Shown: in pieces, positions 32,858 through 42,268 of the stretch | Numbering within the stretch: the first letter of the stretch is position 1 | Layout: each line of letters opens with the position of its first letter | Assembly: GCA_963663375.1 (NCBI GenBank) | Contig: OY760195.1 | Span: 2,852,001 to 2,916,000 of the forward strand | Length of the DNA stretch: 64,000 nucleotides | Source of the DNA: JAYREN01 sp963663375 | GTDB taxonomy: Bacteria; Acidobacteriota; Holophagae; Holophagales; Holophagaceae | Direction of reading: 5' to 3' | Made by a program: the position numbers and the translations under genes | Notes under the pieces: generated by a model | Databases searched by the model: none | What the model saw: only the letters and a program-made list of their open reading frames with translations | What the model was told of the DNA's origin: nothing

Positions 32858-33895
32858 ATGCTGATTCAAATCCTTGGTTCGCTGTTCCTCCCCTTGGCCC
32901 TACTTGCCCAGGTCCCTCCCGCGCCTCCAGCACCCCCGGCTAAAGCCTCAGAGGCCCCAGCCCTGACGGTGGATCCCGCGCGCCTGGAGGTCATCCCCCC
33001 AGGGCGGATCCGGGTCGGCTCCGTGGGCCCCACGGAGAAGAAAACCCTCGCCTACACCTTCCGAAACATCAGCGCGGCGCCCATTTCTCTTCGGGTGGGA
33101 GATCTCTCTCCGGGCGTCACCGTCCAGGGCCCGGCCCTCGAGAAACCCATCGGAGCAAAGGAATCCGCGGCCCTGTCGATGACCATCGATCCCACGGATT
33201 TCGTCGGCGTTCAGCGCCGCAATGTGCGCATCCTCACGGACGACCCCAAGCAGGGCCGGTACATGCTGCCGGTTGAGATCGTGGTCCGACCGGATCTCAC
33301 CGTTGACCAGGAGCGCAAGAGCTTCGGCGATATCGCTTCCCACGAGAGCCCCCAGGTCAGCTTCACCTTTCTCCGGGAAACGGATACGCCCCTCCAGCTC
33401 CGCCTCGTCTCCCCTCTGCCTGATTACCTTGAGCAGGAATGGAGCTCCGAAGCGAAGCGCGCCGAACTGCGCCTCACCTTCCGCCCCACCTCGGTCGCCC
33501 CAGGCACCAAGCTGGGTCTGGAGACCCTGGTGGTGGAGTCGAATGCGCCCCACCAGCCCCGCTTCACGCTCTACCTCGACTGGAAGCTTCGGAGGCCCGT
33601 GGAGGCCGCCCCCAGCCGCCTGGTCTTCCTGAATCCCACCGATAAAGTGCTCGGGTTCAGCCTCAAGGGGCGGGATGGCCAGCCCTTCACCCTCCTGGAC
33701 GCAGTGATCGAAGGCCAGGGTTTCACCCTCGAGCCACTGCCGAAGGGTCCGGCGACCGAGCACAAACTCCGGGTGCTGCGCAGCGTGGACACCGAGACCA
33801 AAGCCATGCTCGTGCTGCGCTTCGAGGGGCAGGAGGAAACTCTGAAGGTCCCCCTGGCCTACCTTCCCGCGTCGCCGACCAAGGCCGCGAAGTAG
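32858..33895 (+). CDS. Secreted DUF1573-like protein
   Basis: The 345-residue protein has a signal peptide (MLIQILGSLFLPLALLAQ), a proline-rich linker, and two or three beta-sandwich segments. The first has the DUF1573/ASPM-like pattern KKTLAYTFRNISAAPISLRV and VRILTDDPKQGRYMLPVEI. Such domains bind other proteins in the periplasm or on the cell surface. The ATG at 32858 is chosen because the signal peptide starts there; upstream in-frame codons give a basic, unlikely leader. Confidence 0.75.
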   Translation: MLIQILGSLFLPLALLAQVPPAPPAPPAKASEAPALTVDPARLEVIPPGRIRVGSVGPTEKKTLAYTFRNISAAPISLRVGDLSPGVTVQGPALEKPIGAKESAALSMTIDPTDFVGVQRRNVRILTDDPKQGRYMLPVEIVVRPDLTVDQERKSFGDIASHESPQVSFTFLRETDTPLQLRLVSPLPDYLEQEWSSEAKRAELRLTFRPTSVAPGTKLGLETLVVESNAPHQPRFTLYLDWKLRRPVEAAPSRLVFLNPTDKVLGFSLKGRDGQPFTLLDAVIEGQGFTLEPLPKGPATEHKLRVLRSVDTETKAMLVLRFEGQEETLKVPLAYLPASPTKAAK

Positions 33896-33954
33896 CCGAA
33901 TCCCAGTTCCCGCATGGCTCCGCCCAAAAGCGTCAGCCACCGCTGCCCACGGCC

Positions 33955-34140
33955 TTATATCACGCTGCGATCCAATGCCTGGATCTGGCTCTTCTCATCC
34001 ACGGACAACACGGCGTGCTCCGGCGGATCAAGGTAGAGGCCTACCACGTCCACCAATTTCTCCTCGAAGCGATGGTCGTTGCTGATCTTGAAGCCCACGA
34101 CTCTGCCGGGGGATGTCTTACGTTTGCGATGGAAAGCTAG
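33955..34140 (-). pseudogene. IS630-family transposase remnant
   Basis: Minus-strand translation of this stretch gives 61 codons ending in TAA. It contains KISNDHRFEEKLVDVVGLYL, DPPEHAVLSVDEKSQIQALD, which match the region around the first and second catalytic acidic residues of IS630 transposases (VDEKSQIQALDR). Family members have one residue more before SVDEK, so a codon seems deleted, and both ends are missing. No start codon, no inverted terminal repeats and no further transposase sequence are visible nearby. Confidence 0.8.
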
Positions 34141-34162
34141 GTGTGAATGGTGTCAAAAACTG

Positions 34163-35617
34163 TCACGGACGGGTCTTGGCCAGGCGTTTGACGGCTTCCT
34201 GGAGTTCCTCCGGAGAGAGTGAGCCGAAACCCATGCGCAGCCATGGGATGGCCTGGCCGTCCATGGTGTAGTCGCAACCGGGGCGGAAGGCCAGGCCCGA
34301 ATGCCCGGCCCGCACCGACCAGGCCTTCACGTCCAGCCCGGGATCCAGCACCTGAAGCCAGAAGGCCAGTCCGCCGCTGGGGGGGCGCACCTCCAGCACG
34401 CCGCCGAGGCGCGCTTCGAGGGCCTGGGCCAGCACATCCCGCCGTTCCCGGGAGGCCCGGCGGAGGCGGTTGAGATGGCGCTGAATTTCGCCATCCTCCA
34501 GCAGTTCGGCCACGGCCCGCTCCAGAAAGGGGTCGCCGCCTTGGGCGAGAGTCTTCCGCCACGCCACCAGCTCTCGGACCAGATCCGGGGAGGCCATGAG
34601 GAAGGCCACGGGCAGGTTGGGGAACAACAGCTTGGAAAAGGCTCCCAGGTAGATGACGGTGCCCACTGGATCCTCGGCCGCCAAGGGCAGGATGGGGGAG
34701 CCCTCATAGTGGAAGCCCGAATCCACATCGATCTCCAGCACCGGGATGCCCCGGGCCGAGGCCAGGGCCAGGAGCGCCTTTCGGCGCTGGGGTGCCAGGG
34801 GCACGGTGGTGGGGTACTGCCGCAGGGCCGTCACCATGATCAGCCGGATGGGGGCACTGTCCAGAAGGGCTGGCAGGCCCTCGGTTTGCATGCCTTCGTC
34901 ATCCACGGGGACGGGATGCAGCACTGCGCCTGCACAGCGCAGGACATCCCAGTAGATGTGGCTACCCAGGGCTTCCACGGCCACGCCATCGCCGGGGCGC
35001 AAGAGGGCCCGGCAGGTGAGGGTGAGCCCTTCCCTGAGGCCAGGGAGCAGCAGCAAGGAATCCCGGGTGGCCTTGATGGCCTTGGCCTGGGCCAGCATGT
35101 CCGCCAGGGCACTCCGCAACCGCTCGTTGCCCTGGGGGTTCTCCTGGGTGAACTGGCGGGCATCGTGGGTTCGGGCCGCGCGCTGATAGGCCCGGGCCAA
35201 CGCCTCCATGGGCAGCATGCGGGGGTCCACCTCGCCGGTCAGGCAGGAGAGGACCGAGGGGGAGAAGGCCTGCTGCGTCGGGGCGCCGGGTGCGGGATTG
35301 ATGCGAAAGGGCAATGAGGCATTGGCCAAATTGGGGGTGCCTCGGCTGGGGGTGATCTCCGGCAGGTGGTCCGCCACGAAGGTGCCACCGCCCGCCCGGG
35401 TGTGGAGCCATCCCTCGGCTACCAGTTCCTGGTAGGCCGCCACCACGGTATTGCGGTTCACGCCCAGTTGCTCCCCCAAGGCTCGCGTGCCAGGCAGGGC
35501 ATCGCCTTTCCGGAGACGCCCATCCTGGATGGCCGAGGAGATTCCTTTAGCGATCTGCAGGAAGATCGGCACCGATGAGTTCTCATCCAGGGTGAGTGCC
35601 ATGCGCCAAGTCAGCAT
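34163..35617 (-). CDS. MocR/PdxR-type regulator: GntR domain fused to aminotransferase fold
   Basis: The 484-residue protein has an N-terminal GntR winged helix (SVPIFLQIAKGISSAIQDGRLRKGDALPGTR, NRNTVVAAYQELVAEGWL). A class I aminotransferase-like domain follows, with the cofactor lysine in GAFSKLLFP and the Asp-containing EIDVDSGFHYEG. MocR proteins use PLP as an effector and often control vitamin B6 or amino acid genes. The start at 35617 has GAGGAG three bases before the ATG; a second Met five codons in is an alternative. It lies 7 bases after the kinase stop, so the two may be one operon. Confidence 0.88.
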   Translation of the reverse strand: MLTWRMALTLDENSSVPIFLQIAKGISSAIQDGRLRKGDALPGTRALGEQLGVNRNTVVAAYQELVAEGWLHTRAGGGTFVADHLPEITPSRGTPNLANASLPFRINPAPGAPTQQAFSPSVLSCLTGEVDPRMLPMEALARAYQRAARTHDARQFTQENPQGNERLRSALADMLAQAKAIKATRDSLLLLPGLREGLTLTCRALLRPGDGVAVEALGSHIYWDVLRCAGAVLHPVPVDDEGMQTEGLPALLDSAPIRLIMVTALRQYPTTVPLAPQRRKALLALASARGIPVLEIDVDSGFHYEGSPILPLAAEDPVGTVIYLGAFSKLLFPNLPVAFLMASPDLVRELVAWRKTLAQGGDPFLERAVAELLEDGEIQRHLNRLRRASRERRDVLAQALEARLGGVLEVRPPSGGLAFWLQVLDPGLDVKAWSVRAGHSGLAFRPGCDYTMDGQAIPWLRMGFGSLSPEELQEAVKRLAKTRP

Positions 35618-35624
35618 AGGCTCC

Positions 35625-38600
35625 TCAGTCTCCCGCAGACATGCGGAGTTCGTGGCGGAAGGTCCAGCGCAGGGAACCATCCAGTTCGCCTGCCCTTCGC
35701 AGCAGTTGGCGACCCTGTCGAAGCAGGGCCTGCTGCTGCGGCCCACGGACAGCTTGTGCGGAAAGGATCCAGAGGGCGCCCTCCACCGCATCCAGGGTTT
35801 CGTTGAGTCCGCCCGTGGGCTGCCTGCGGATGGATTGAATGCTGGCCATGGCGGCGGACACCCACCGGCCGGAGGGGACTCCCTTGACCCGGCCCTGAAG
35901 CGCCTTCAGCCGCCAGAACATGATCTGGTTGAAGGTAAGCCAGGTTCTGGGCTGCTTGGCCTCCGTCCAGCCATCCAGGAAGGTTTGGAGGGTGGCCAGC
36001 TCTGAGGAAATGTCCTGATCCTGGTCCAGGGCGAGGGTGGCACGCTCGTAGGTAAGAGTGAAGCGCTCGTCGATGAAGTCTGGATGGTCCCGAAGGGCGG
36101 GGGGCAGGTCTTCGAGGATCTCCTCGGCACGCAAATAGGAGCTTTCAGGGGACTGGTCCACAAGCCCCTTCAGGGCTCCTTCCATTCGGGCCAGGGTGAC
36201 TTGGATCAATCGCTGACTATGCAAGGAGCCTGGACGATCGGCATCTCCCTCTGCGATTTTGCGGGCCTCCTGCATGTGGGCCAGGGCCAGGGTGCCCTCC
36301 CCCGCCTTGGCGTCGGAGAAGGCCAACTGCTGCAGGGCCAGGCAGGCGTTATTGGCCTGTTCCACCACGCCGGGCCAGAGCTCGAAGGATTGACGACTAC
36401 TCCTGGCCCAGGCCTGGAGATGCGGGCGGGGGTCCTCGCCCCTGAAGACGGCTTGCTGGGCGCGGAAGCCGTGGATAAGGCTCTTCAGGCGGTAGGCCTC
36501 CGAGGCCCGATCATCGACCCGTATCACATGATCCGCATGCTCCATGGCCTCCTGCAGATCCCGTTCACTGACTCCCAGCCCCATCTCGGATCTGAACAGT
36601 TTGGTGTAGCCCTTGGAGAGAAGGGCCATGAGGCAGTCTGGATCGAGCTTCAGGGCGCGGTCAGCCTCCTTCAGTGCCTCGTCGTAGGAATGCATCAGCT
36701 CTTGGGCAGGGCGCTCCTCCAGCCGATTTAGATCGCCGATGCGCCCCCAGGTTTCGGCTCGAAGGGCGAGGGGGGCAGAGGCCCCCGGGTCCAGGAGAGA
36801 AGCCTCTCCCGCCAGTTCCAAAGCCTTGTGCAATAGGTTGGGTTGAAAGGATCTGAAGCGGAATGCCAGGACTCCACCCTTGAAGAGCCACCAGCGAGCC
36901 GCAGTCAAGTGGCTTCCCGGATCTCCCCGGGCCACGTCGAGGAGGGTCTGCAGGAGGGATTCCGCCTCCTTGGCACAGGTTTCAAAGGTAGCAATATCCA
37001 GAGCCTTGCTCGCGCGATCCGCCCACACGAGATGGCGCAGATGGTGGGCCTCGATGGTCCAGGGCGTCGTCGCCAATTCGGCACTGGCCAGGGTGAGTGC
37101 CTCCTCGTCCCGCCCCTCGATGAAGGCGACCTGGGCCGCATACAGATGCCTGCGATCACCGGCCTCCGCGGCACGCTGGAAGAAGGCCACGGCGGGTTGA
37201 AGGTATTTCTGGGCCAGCACCCGGCGATCCGATTCCTGTTGGGAGGGTCCCCCGATGAGACGCTGGGAATCCTCGAGGTAGACCTCCAGCAGGACCGAGC
37301 CCAGTGCTTGAGCCACGGCCGGACCACGGAACCCGAGATTCCAGGCTCGTCTGAGTTCCTTGAGGGCCTCCTGGTTTCGCCCCAGGATCAGGAGGGCTCG
37401 GCCCTGGAAATAGGCACCAGGCGCCCGGGCAAGGGGGCCGATGGCTTCTGCTTCGGCCTTCTTGGCCTCCATCTGCTTTCGGAGGCGGGCCACCTCGGCG
37501 GTGCGATTCTGCTGGGGGCTCAGGGCGCCCATGCGGAAGCGAACCTCCATCTGCTGGGCCGCCTGTTCGAACTGGGCTGCAATTTCAGACTTCGCTCGGG
37601 TGCGATGCAGGGCCAAGGCGCTGCCGACCAAGGCCAGGAAGCCTACGCCCGCCGCTGCGCCCAGGATCGAGCTGAGTTTGGGGTTGCGCCGGGCCCAGGC
37701 CTGCATGCGCCGGGGTGGGGAGGCACGCCGCGCACGGATCTTGTCTCCCTGGAGGAATCGCTCCAGGTCCTCCGCCAGGGCCATGGCCGTGGGGTAGCGG
37801 TGGGCTGGATCCTTCTCGAGGCACCGCAGGATGATGGTCTCCAGATCCCTCGGGATCTTGGGATTGAGCACTCTTGGGGAGATCGGCACCTCGTCCAGCA
37901 CTCTCCGGAGGACGCTGAGGGCGTGGGGCCCCATCTTGGGGCCCGGTGGCGGGGGCGAGTCCGAGAGGGAGACCGGCGGAGTCCCCTCGACCTCCACCAG
38001 GGTGGCAATGGAATTCGCGGCCTCGCCGAAGGGAGGCGCCCCCGCGACCACCGCATACAGGGTGGCGCCCAGGCTGTAGACATCCGAGCGGGCATCCACC
38101 AGGCGCCCGCCCATGGCCTGTTCCGGGGACATGTAGTGGGGCGATCCCAGGATGGCGCCGCTGAGGGTGAGGCTCTCGGCCTCGGTGACCCGGGCCAGTC
38201 CGAAATCCATGATGAAGACGTGGCGCGCACCATCCGCCCGGGTTTCTACCAGCAGGTTCTGGGGTTTCAGGTCGCGATGGACCAGCCCATGGAGATGGGC
38301 CGCATGCATGCCCCGCGCCGCCTGGGCCAGCAGTTCCGCCCGTTCTGCGAGGCTCAGGGTCGGGGTCAGCAGATCCAGACCCGACCCCTGGATCAGTTGC
38401 ATCACCACACAGGTGCGGCCTTCCCAGGTGCCTACCCCGTAGACCTTGGGGATGTGGGGATGATCCAGGGCGGCCTGGTACTGGGCTTCCAGCACCAGGC
38501 GGACCATCAGATTGGGAGTCTCCTGGGACAGGATGAATTTCAGCGCCACGAAGCGGTTGAGGTGACGATCCCGGGCCTTGAAGACCTTGCCCATGCCGCC

Positions 38601-38681
38601 CTGCCCTAGAAGTTCCAGGACCTGGAAGCGTTCCGAGGGGAATTCCGTGAGTTGGAAGGGGAGGGGGGTTGGGGTGGTCAA
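35625..38681 (-). CDS. Serine/threonine protein kinase with C-terminal helical repeats
   Basis: This 1018-residue protein has an N-terminal Hanks-type kinase domain (about 18-290): glycine loop LGQGGMGKVF, Lys48 in VALKFI, catalytic HRDLKPQN around residues 135-142, and DFG at about 159-161. A transmembrane segment (about 337-360; ILGAAAGVGFLALVGSALAL) places the remaining 650 residues outside the cytoplasm. These form tetratricopeptide-like helical repeats. It probably phosphorylates cytoplasmic targets in response to a periplasmic signal. No phosphatase is adjacent. Confidence 0.93.
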   Translation of the reverse strand: MTTPTPLPFQLTEFPSERFQVLELLGQGGMGKVFKARDRHLNRFVALKFILSQETPNLMVRLVLEAQYQAALDHPHIPKVYGVGTWEGRTCVVMQLIQGSGLDLLTPTLSLAERAELLAQAARGMHAAHLHGLVHRDLKPQNLLVETRADGARHVFIMDFGLARVTEAESLTLSGAILGSPHYMSPEQAMGGRLVDARSDVYSLGATLYAVVAGAPPFGEAANSIATLVEVEGTPPVSLSDSPPPPGPKMGPHALSVLRRVLDEVPISPRVLNPKIPRDLETIILRCLEKDPAHRYPTAMALAEDLERFLQGDKIRARRASPPRRMQAWARRNPKLSSILGAAAGVGFLALVGSALALHRTRAKSEIAAQFEQAAQQMEVRFRMGALSPQQNRTAEVARLRKQMEAKKAEAEAIGPLARAPGAYFQGRALLILGRNQEALKELRRAWNLGFRGPAVAQALGSVLLEVYLEDSQRLIGGPSQQESDRRVLAQKYLQPAVAFFQRAAEAGDRRHLYAAQVAFIEGRDEEALTLASAELATTPWTIEAHHLRHLVWADRASKALDIATFETCAKEAESLLQTLLDVARGDPGSHLTAARWWLFKGGVLAFRFRSFQPNLLHKALELAGEASLLDPGASAPLALRAETWGRIGDLNRLEERPAQELMHSYDEALKEADRALKLDPDCLMALLSKGYTKLFRSEMGLGVSERDLQEAMEHADHVIRVDDRASEAYRLKSLIHGFRAQQAVFRGEDPRPHLQAWARSSRQSFELWPGVVEQANNACLALQQLAFSDAKAGEGTLALAHMQEARKIAEGDADRPGSLHSQRLIQVTLARMEGALKGLVDQSPESSYLRAEEILEDLPPALRDHPDFIDERFTLTYERATLALDQDQDISSELATLQTFLDGWTEAKQPRTWLTFNQIMFWRLKALQGRVKGVPSGRWVSAAMASIQSIRRQPTGGLNETLDAVEGALWILSAQAVRGPQQQALLRQGRQLLRRAGELDGSLRWTFRHELRMSAGD

Positions 38682-38746
38682 GGTGGGATTTCGGTTGGGG
38701 GGGACAGTTGATGGTATCCCGCAAGCCCCCCGGTTCGGTCAGTCGA

Positions 38747-40018
38747 CTACATCTTCTCGCAGACGCGCTCCAGTGCCGTGATGAGTGGTTCGACTGATTC
38801 CTCCTTGATGGAGCAGAAGGCGAGGCGGATGTACTGATCGCCCTGGTTCACCACACCCACGCTTTCTTCCTGGATGAGTTTCTGGCGCACATCGTCGGCG
38901 TTGAGACCGTCACGCAGTTTCAGCAGGCAGAAGCAGCCGCCGTTGAAGGGAAAAACCGACCACTGCCGGGTGGAGCGGGTGAGGGCTTTCTTGAGTGCCT
39001 CGTAGCGGCCCTGGAGCACCATGCGCATTTTTTCGAATTCGGCCTCGTGGCGGGGATCGGCCAGTTCGATTTCCATCAGGTATTGGCTCAGGCCCACGGG
39101 ACTGCCGATGCCGCTGCGGATGAGGCCCATGCACTTGTCCACCAGGATGGTCGCGCATTCCGTATCCACACCGAAGGTGAGGAAGCCTACCCGGCCCCCG
39201 AAGAAACTCAGCTCCTTGGTGACGCCGTCGCACTTGAGGGGGATAAGATTCCTGCCGCGACCGATCAATTCGAAGAAGAGACTCTTGGAGGTGGCGGCAG
39301 GATCGAAGACCAGGCCGTGGTAGGCGTCATCGCAGAAGACAATGACGGTGCGGTCCTGGGCGGCTTCTACGATCACGTCCGAGATGGCCTTCATCTCCGC
39401 GGGCGAGGGACTGTAGCCGTTGGGGTTGCTGGGGAAATTCAGGAGCAGGTGCACCTTGCCCTTCACACTCGCCAGGGTCTCGCGCAGGCCCTCGAGGTTG
39501 AAGCCGCCCGTCGCGTTATAGAAATGGAAAGTCTTGAAGGTGCCCTGGAGGCGGATCTGGAAGATCTGCTCGTAGTTGTCCCAGTACAGATCGGGCACCA
39601 CCAGCGTGTCGCCCTCGGCGAAGAAGAGTTCCGCGGCCATGTTCAGGGCGTGGCAGATGCCCGCGCTCACCACACCCATGGCCACCTGCGCCATGCGGGC
39701 GTCCTCCTTCACCAGCTTGGCATGCCAGGCCTTGCGAGCCGCTTCGCGGCCGCCGATGGGGCTGTACAGGAAGGCGTCCTTGGGATTCAGGGCCGAGAGC
39801 TTTTCGGCCATGGGGGCCAGAGGCAGTGGGTTGCCGGCGCCATCCGTGATCTGGCCGATGGTGGCGTTGATCTGGCAGTTCTTGCTCTGGGCGGCCTGGA
39901 AGGGAATGCCTTTGGGGAAGAAGGAACGCTTGCCCAGGGGCGACAGGGCTTCGAGGATGGCCGGGTTGATGGCCTTGATGCGGTCGTTGCGGTCCTGGGC
40001 TTCGGGGTGGATGGACAC
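38747..40018 (-). CDS. Class I/II PLP-dependent aminotransferase
   Basis: The 423-residue enzyme shows the fold type I core: FCDDAYHGLVF with the cofactor aspartate, LKCDGVTKELSFFGGRVGF with the internal aldimine lysine, and C-terminal arginine region QYIRLAFCSIKEE. It probably transaminates an aromatic or acidic amino acid; I cannot pick one. I chose the GTG at 40018, preceded by GCGAGG, because the protein family starts with this VSIHPEAQDRNDRI region; the upstream in-frame ATG adds 50 residues without conservation features. Confidence 0.82.
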   Translation of the reverse strand: MSIHPEAQDRNDRIKAINPAILEALSPLGKRSFFPKGIPFQAAQSKNCQINATIGQITDGAGNPLPLAPMAEKLSALNPKDAFLYSPIGGREAARKAWHAKLVKEDARMAQVAMGVVSAGICHALNMAAELFFAEGDTLVVPDLYWDNYEQIFQIRLQGTFKTFHFYNATGGFNLEGLRETLASVKGKVHLLLNFPSNPNGYSPSPAEMKAISDVIVEAAQDRTVIVFCDDAYHGLVFDPAATSKSLFFELIGRGRNLIPLKCDGVTKELSFFGGRVGFLTFGVDTECATILVDKCMGLIRSGIGSPVGLSQYLMEIELADPRHEAEFEKMRMVLQGRYEALKKALTRSTRQWSVFPFNGGCFCLLKLRDGLNADDVRQKLIQEESVGVVNQGDQYIRLAFCSIKEESVEPLITALERVCEKM

Positions 40019-40339
40019 GGGAACCTCGCAGAATGAGCGCCTGGGCGCCTTCGAAAAAAGGAAACAAATACCGTGGGCCAGGAAGGCCGAACATTTCAGA
40101 AAACCAACATTCGAGCCGCCATGAGGGCACTGCGCCCAAGGGCGGGAGAGATGGGGAAAGGATATCAAGTCCGGAGCCTTCCCGCCGAGGAAGGCGGTCT
40201 GCGGAGCCTTTCATTCTGCGGGGGCTCGCATTGATCCCGCGGGGGCGTAGCGAATAGACTCACTTCGAAGCGGCGGGATCCGAAGGCCTGGGCAGACAAG
40301 GTTTTCGTTCTGCCCTCCTATTCCCTGGAGACGGTTCAG
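40019..40339. other. Divergent promoter region between aminotransferase and pckG
   Basis: These 321 bases hold both promoters. A hairpin with 7-base arms GCCTTCC and GGAAGGC is at 40176-40195. I see no gene, riboswitch or operator palindrome that I can name. Confidence 0.45.
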
Positions 40340-42187
40340 ATGAGCGCTGGCTTTCACGTTCCCGACTTCGTCAAGAATTCCCAGGCGGCGGCCTGGGTCC
40401 AGGAGGTGGCGGAACTCTGCCAGCCCGATGCCATCCACTGGTGTGACGGCTCTCAGGAGGAATACGACCTTCTTTGCGCTCAGATGGTGGCGAGCGGCAC
40501 CTTCCGCAAACTGAATCCCGTGAAACGGCCCGGCAGCTACCTGGCCCTGTCCGATCCCAGCGACGTGGCCCGGGTGGAGGACCGCACCTTCATCTGCTCC
40601 CGCCGTAAGGAAGATGCGGGCCCCACCAACAACTGGGAAGATCCCCGCGAGATGAAGGAAAAACTCACGGACCTGTTCCGGGGTGCCATGAAGGGTCGCA
40701 CGCTTTATGTCATCCCCTTCAGCATGGGTCCCCTGGGCTCCCCCATCGCCCATATCGGCATCGAGCTGACGGACAGTCCCTACGTGGTGGTGAACATGCG
40801 CATCATGACGCGCATGGGACGCCAGGTCTGGGATGTGCTCGGGGCCGGGGCCTTCGTGCCCTGCCTTCACTCCGTGGGCATGCCGCTGGCGGAAGGCCAG
40901 AAAGATGTGCCGTGGCCCTGCAACAAGACGGACAAGTACATCGTGCACTTCCCCGAGGACCGCGCCATCTGGAGCTACGGCTCTGGCTACGGCGGCAATG
41001 CGCTGTTAGGGAAGAAGTGCTTCGCCCTGCGCATCGCCAGTGCCATGGCGCGAGAGGAAGGCTGGCTGGCGGAGCACATGCTGATCCTCGGCCTGGAGGA
41101 TCCCAAAGGAGAGAAGACCTATGTGGCGGCGGCCTTCCCCAGCGCCTGTGGCAAGACCAATTTCGCCATGATGCAGGTGCCCGAGCGTTTCCAGGGCTAC
41201 AAAGTGACGACCATCGGCGATGACATCGCCTGGATCAAACCCAACGAGGATGGGAAGTTCCACGCCATCAATCCCGAGGCGGGCTTCTTCGGTGTGGCGC
41301 CGGGCACTTCCATGAAATCCAACGCCAACGCCATGCTATCGGCCCGGGCCAATGCCATCTTCACCAACGTGGCCCTTACCCCGGATGGCGATGTGTGGTG
41401 GGAGGGGATGACCGAGGAGGTGCCGGAGGGCCTCACAAACTGGCAGGGGCAGCCCCACGACAAGACCAGCGGCAAGCCCGCCGCCCACCCCAACGCGCGC
41501 TTCACCGCCCCCGCCCACCAGTGCCCCAGCATTGACTCCGCCTGGGAGGATCCCGCGGGCGTGCCCATCTCGGCCTTCATCTTCGGCGGTCGCAGGGCCA
41601 CCACCGTGCCCCTGGTGGTGCAGGCCTTCAACTGGAGCTTCGGCGTCTACATGGCCGCCACCATCGGCAGCGAAATGACCGCCGCCGCCGCGGGCAAGCT
41701 CGGCGAGGTGCGCCGTGACCCCATGGCCATGCTGCCCTTCTGCGGCTACCACATGGGCGACTACTTCAACCACTGGCTGCAGATGGGCCGCCAGATCACT
41801 GATCCTCCCCGCATCTTCTGCGTGAACTGGTTCCGCAAGGGGCCCGACGGCAAGTTCCTGTGGCCCGGCTATTCCGAGAATTTCCGGGTGCTCAAGTGGA
41901 TCGTGGATCGGGTCCGGGGTCGGGCCTACGCCCGGGAAAAGGAATTGGGCTACGTGCCCCGCACCCAGGATCTGGACCTGGAAGGCCTGGATGGTTTCAC
42001 TCGGGAGCAGTACTGGGCCCTGCGCCGCATCGACCGCGCCGAGTGGCGGCGCGAACTGCTGCAGCACGAGGAACTCTTCGAGAAGCTCTACGACAAGCTG
42101 CCCAAGGAGTTCCAGCACATGCGCCAACTCCTCCAGTCCAACCTCTGGCGCAGCCCCGAGGACACGGGCCTGGCGCCGGAACGATAG
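40340..42187 (+). CDS. pckG: Phosphoenolpyruvate carboxykinase (GTP)
   Basis: The 615-residue enzyme converts oxaloacetate and GTP to PEP, CO2 and GDP, the entry step of gluconeogenesis. Diagnostic of the GTP form are FPSACGKTNFAM with the reactive cysteine and the P-loop, the Mn-binding region, and FIFGGRRATTVPLV. Length is typical of the family. The ATG has a GGAGA site 8 bases upstream. It fits with propionate and succinate use implied by the methylmalonyl-CoA genes in this window. Confidence 0.97.
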   Translation: MSAGFHVPDFVKNSQAAAWVQEVAELCQPDAIHWCDGSQEEYDLLCAQMVASGTFRKLNPVKRPGSYLALSDPSDVARVEDRTFICSRRKEDAGPTNNWEDPREMKEKLTDLFRGAMKGRTLYVIPFSMGPLGSPIAHIGIELTDSPYVVVNMRIMTRMGRQVWDVLGAGAFVPCLHSVGMPLAEGQKDVPWPCNKTDKYIVHFPEDRAIWSYGSGYGGNALLGKKCFALRIASAMAREEGWLAEHMLILGLEDPKGEKTYVAAAFPSACGKTNFAMMQVPERFQGYKVTTIGDDIAWIKPNEDGKFHAINPEAGFFGVAPGTSMKSNANAMLSARANAIFTNVALTPDGDVWWEGMTEEVPEGLTNWQGQPHDKTSGKPAAHPNARFTAPAHQCPSIDSAWEDPAGVPISAFIFGGRRATTVPLVVQAFNWSFGVYMAATIGSEMTAAAAGKLGEVRRDPMAMLPFCGYHMGDYFNHWLQMGRQITDPPRIFCVNWFRKGPDGKFLWPGYSENFRVLKWIVDRVRGRAYAREKELGYVPRTQDLDLEGLDGFTREQYWALRRIDRAEWRRELLQHEELFEKLYDKLPKEFQHMRQLLQSNLWRSPEDTGLAPER

Positions 42188-42268
42188 CTCGCGCTCTGGT
42201 TCGGGCGCGAGGCCTTATGATGGTTGAAAAAACGGATCTCATGACCCATCCTGCGTAGAATTTATCCT

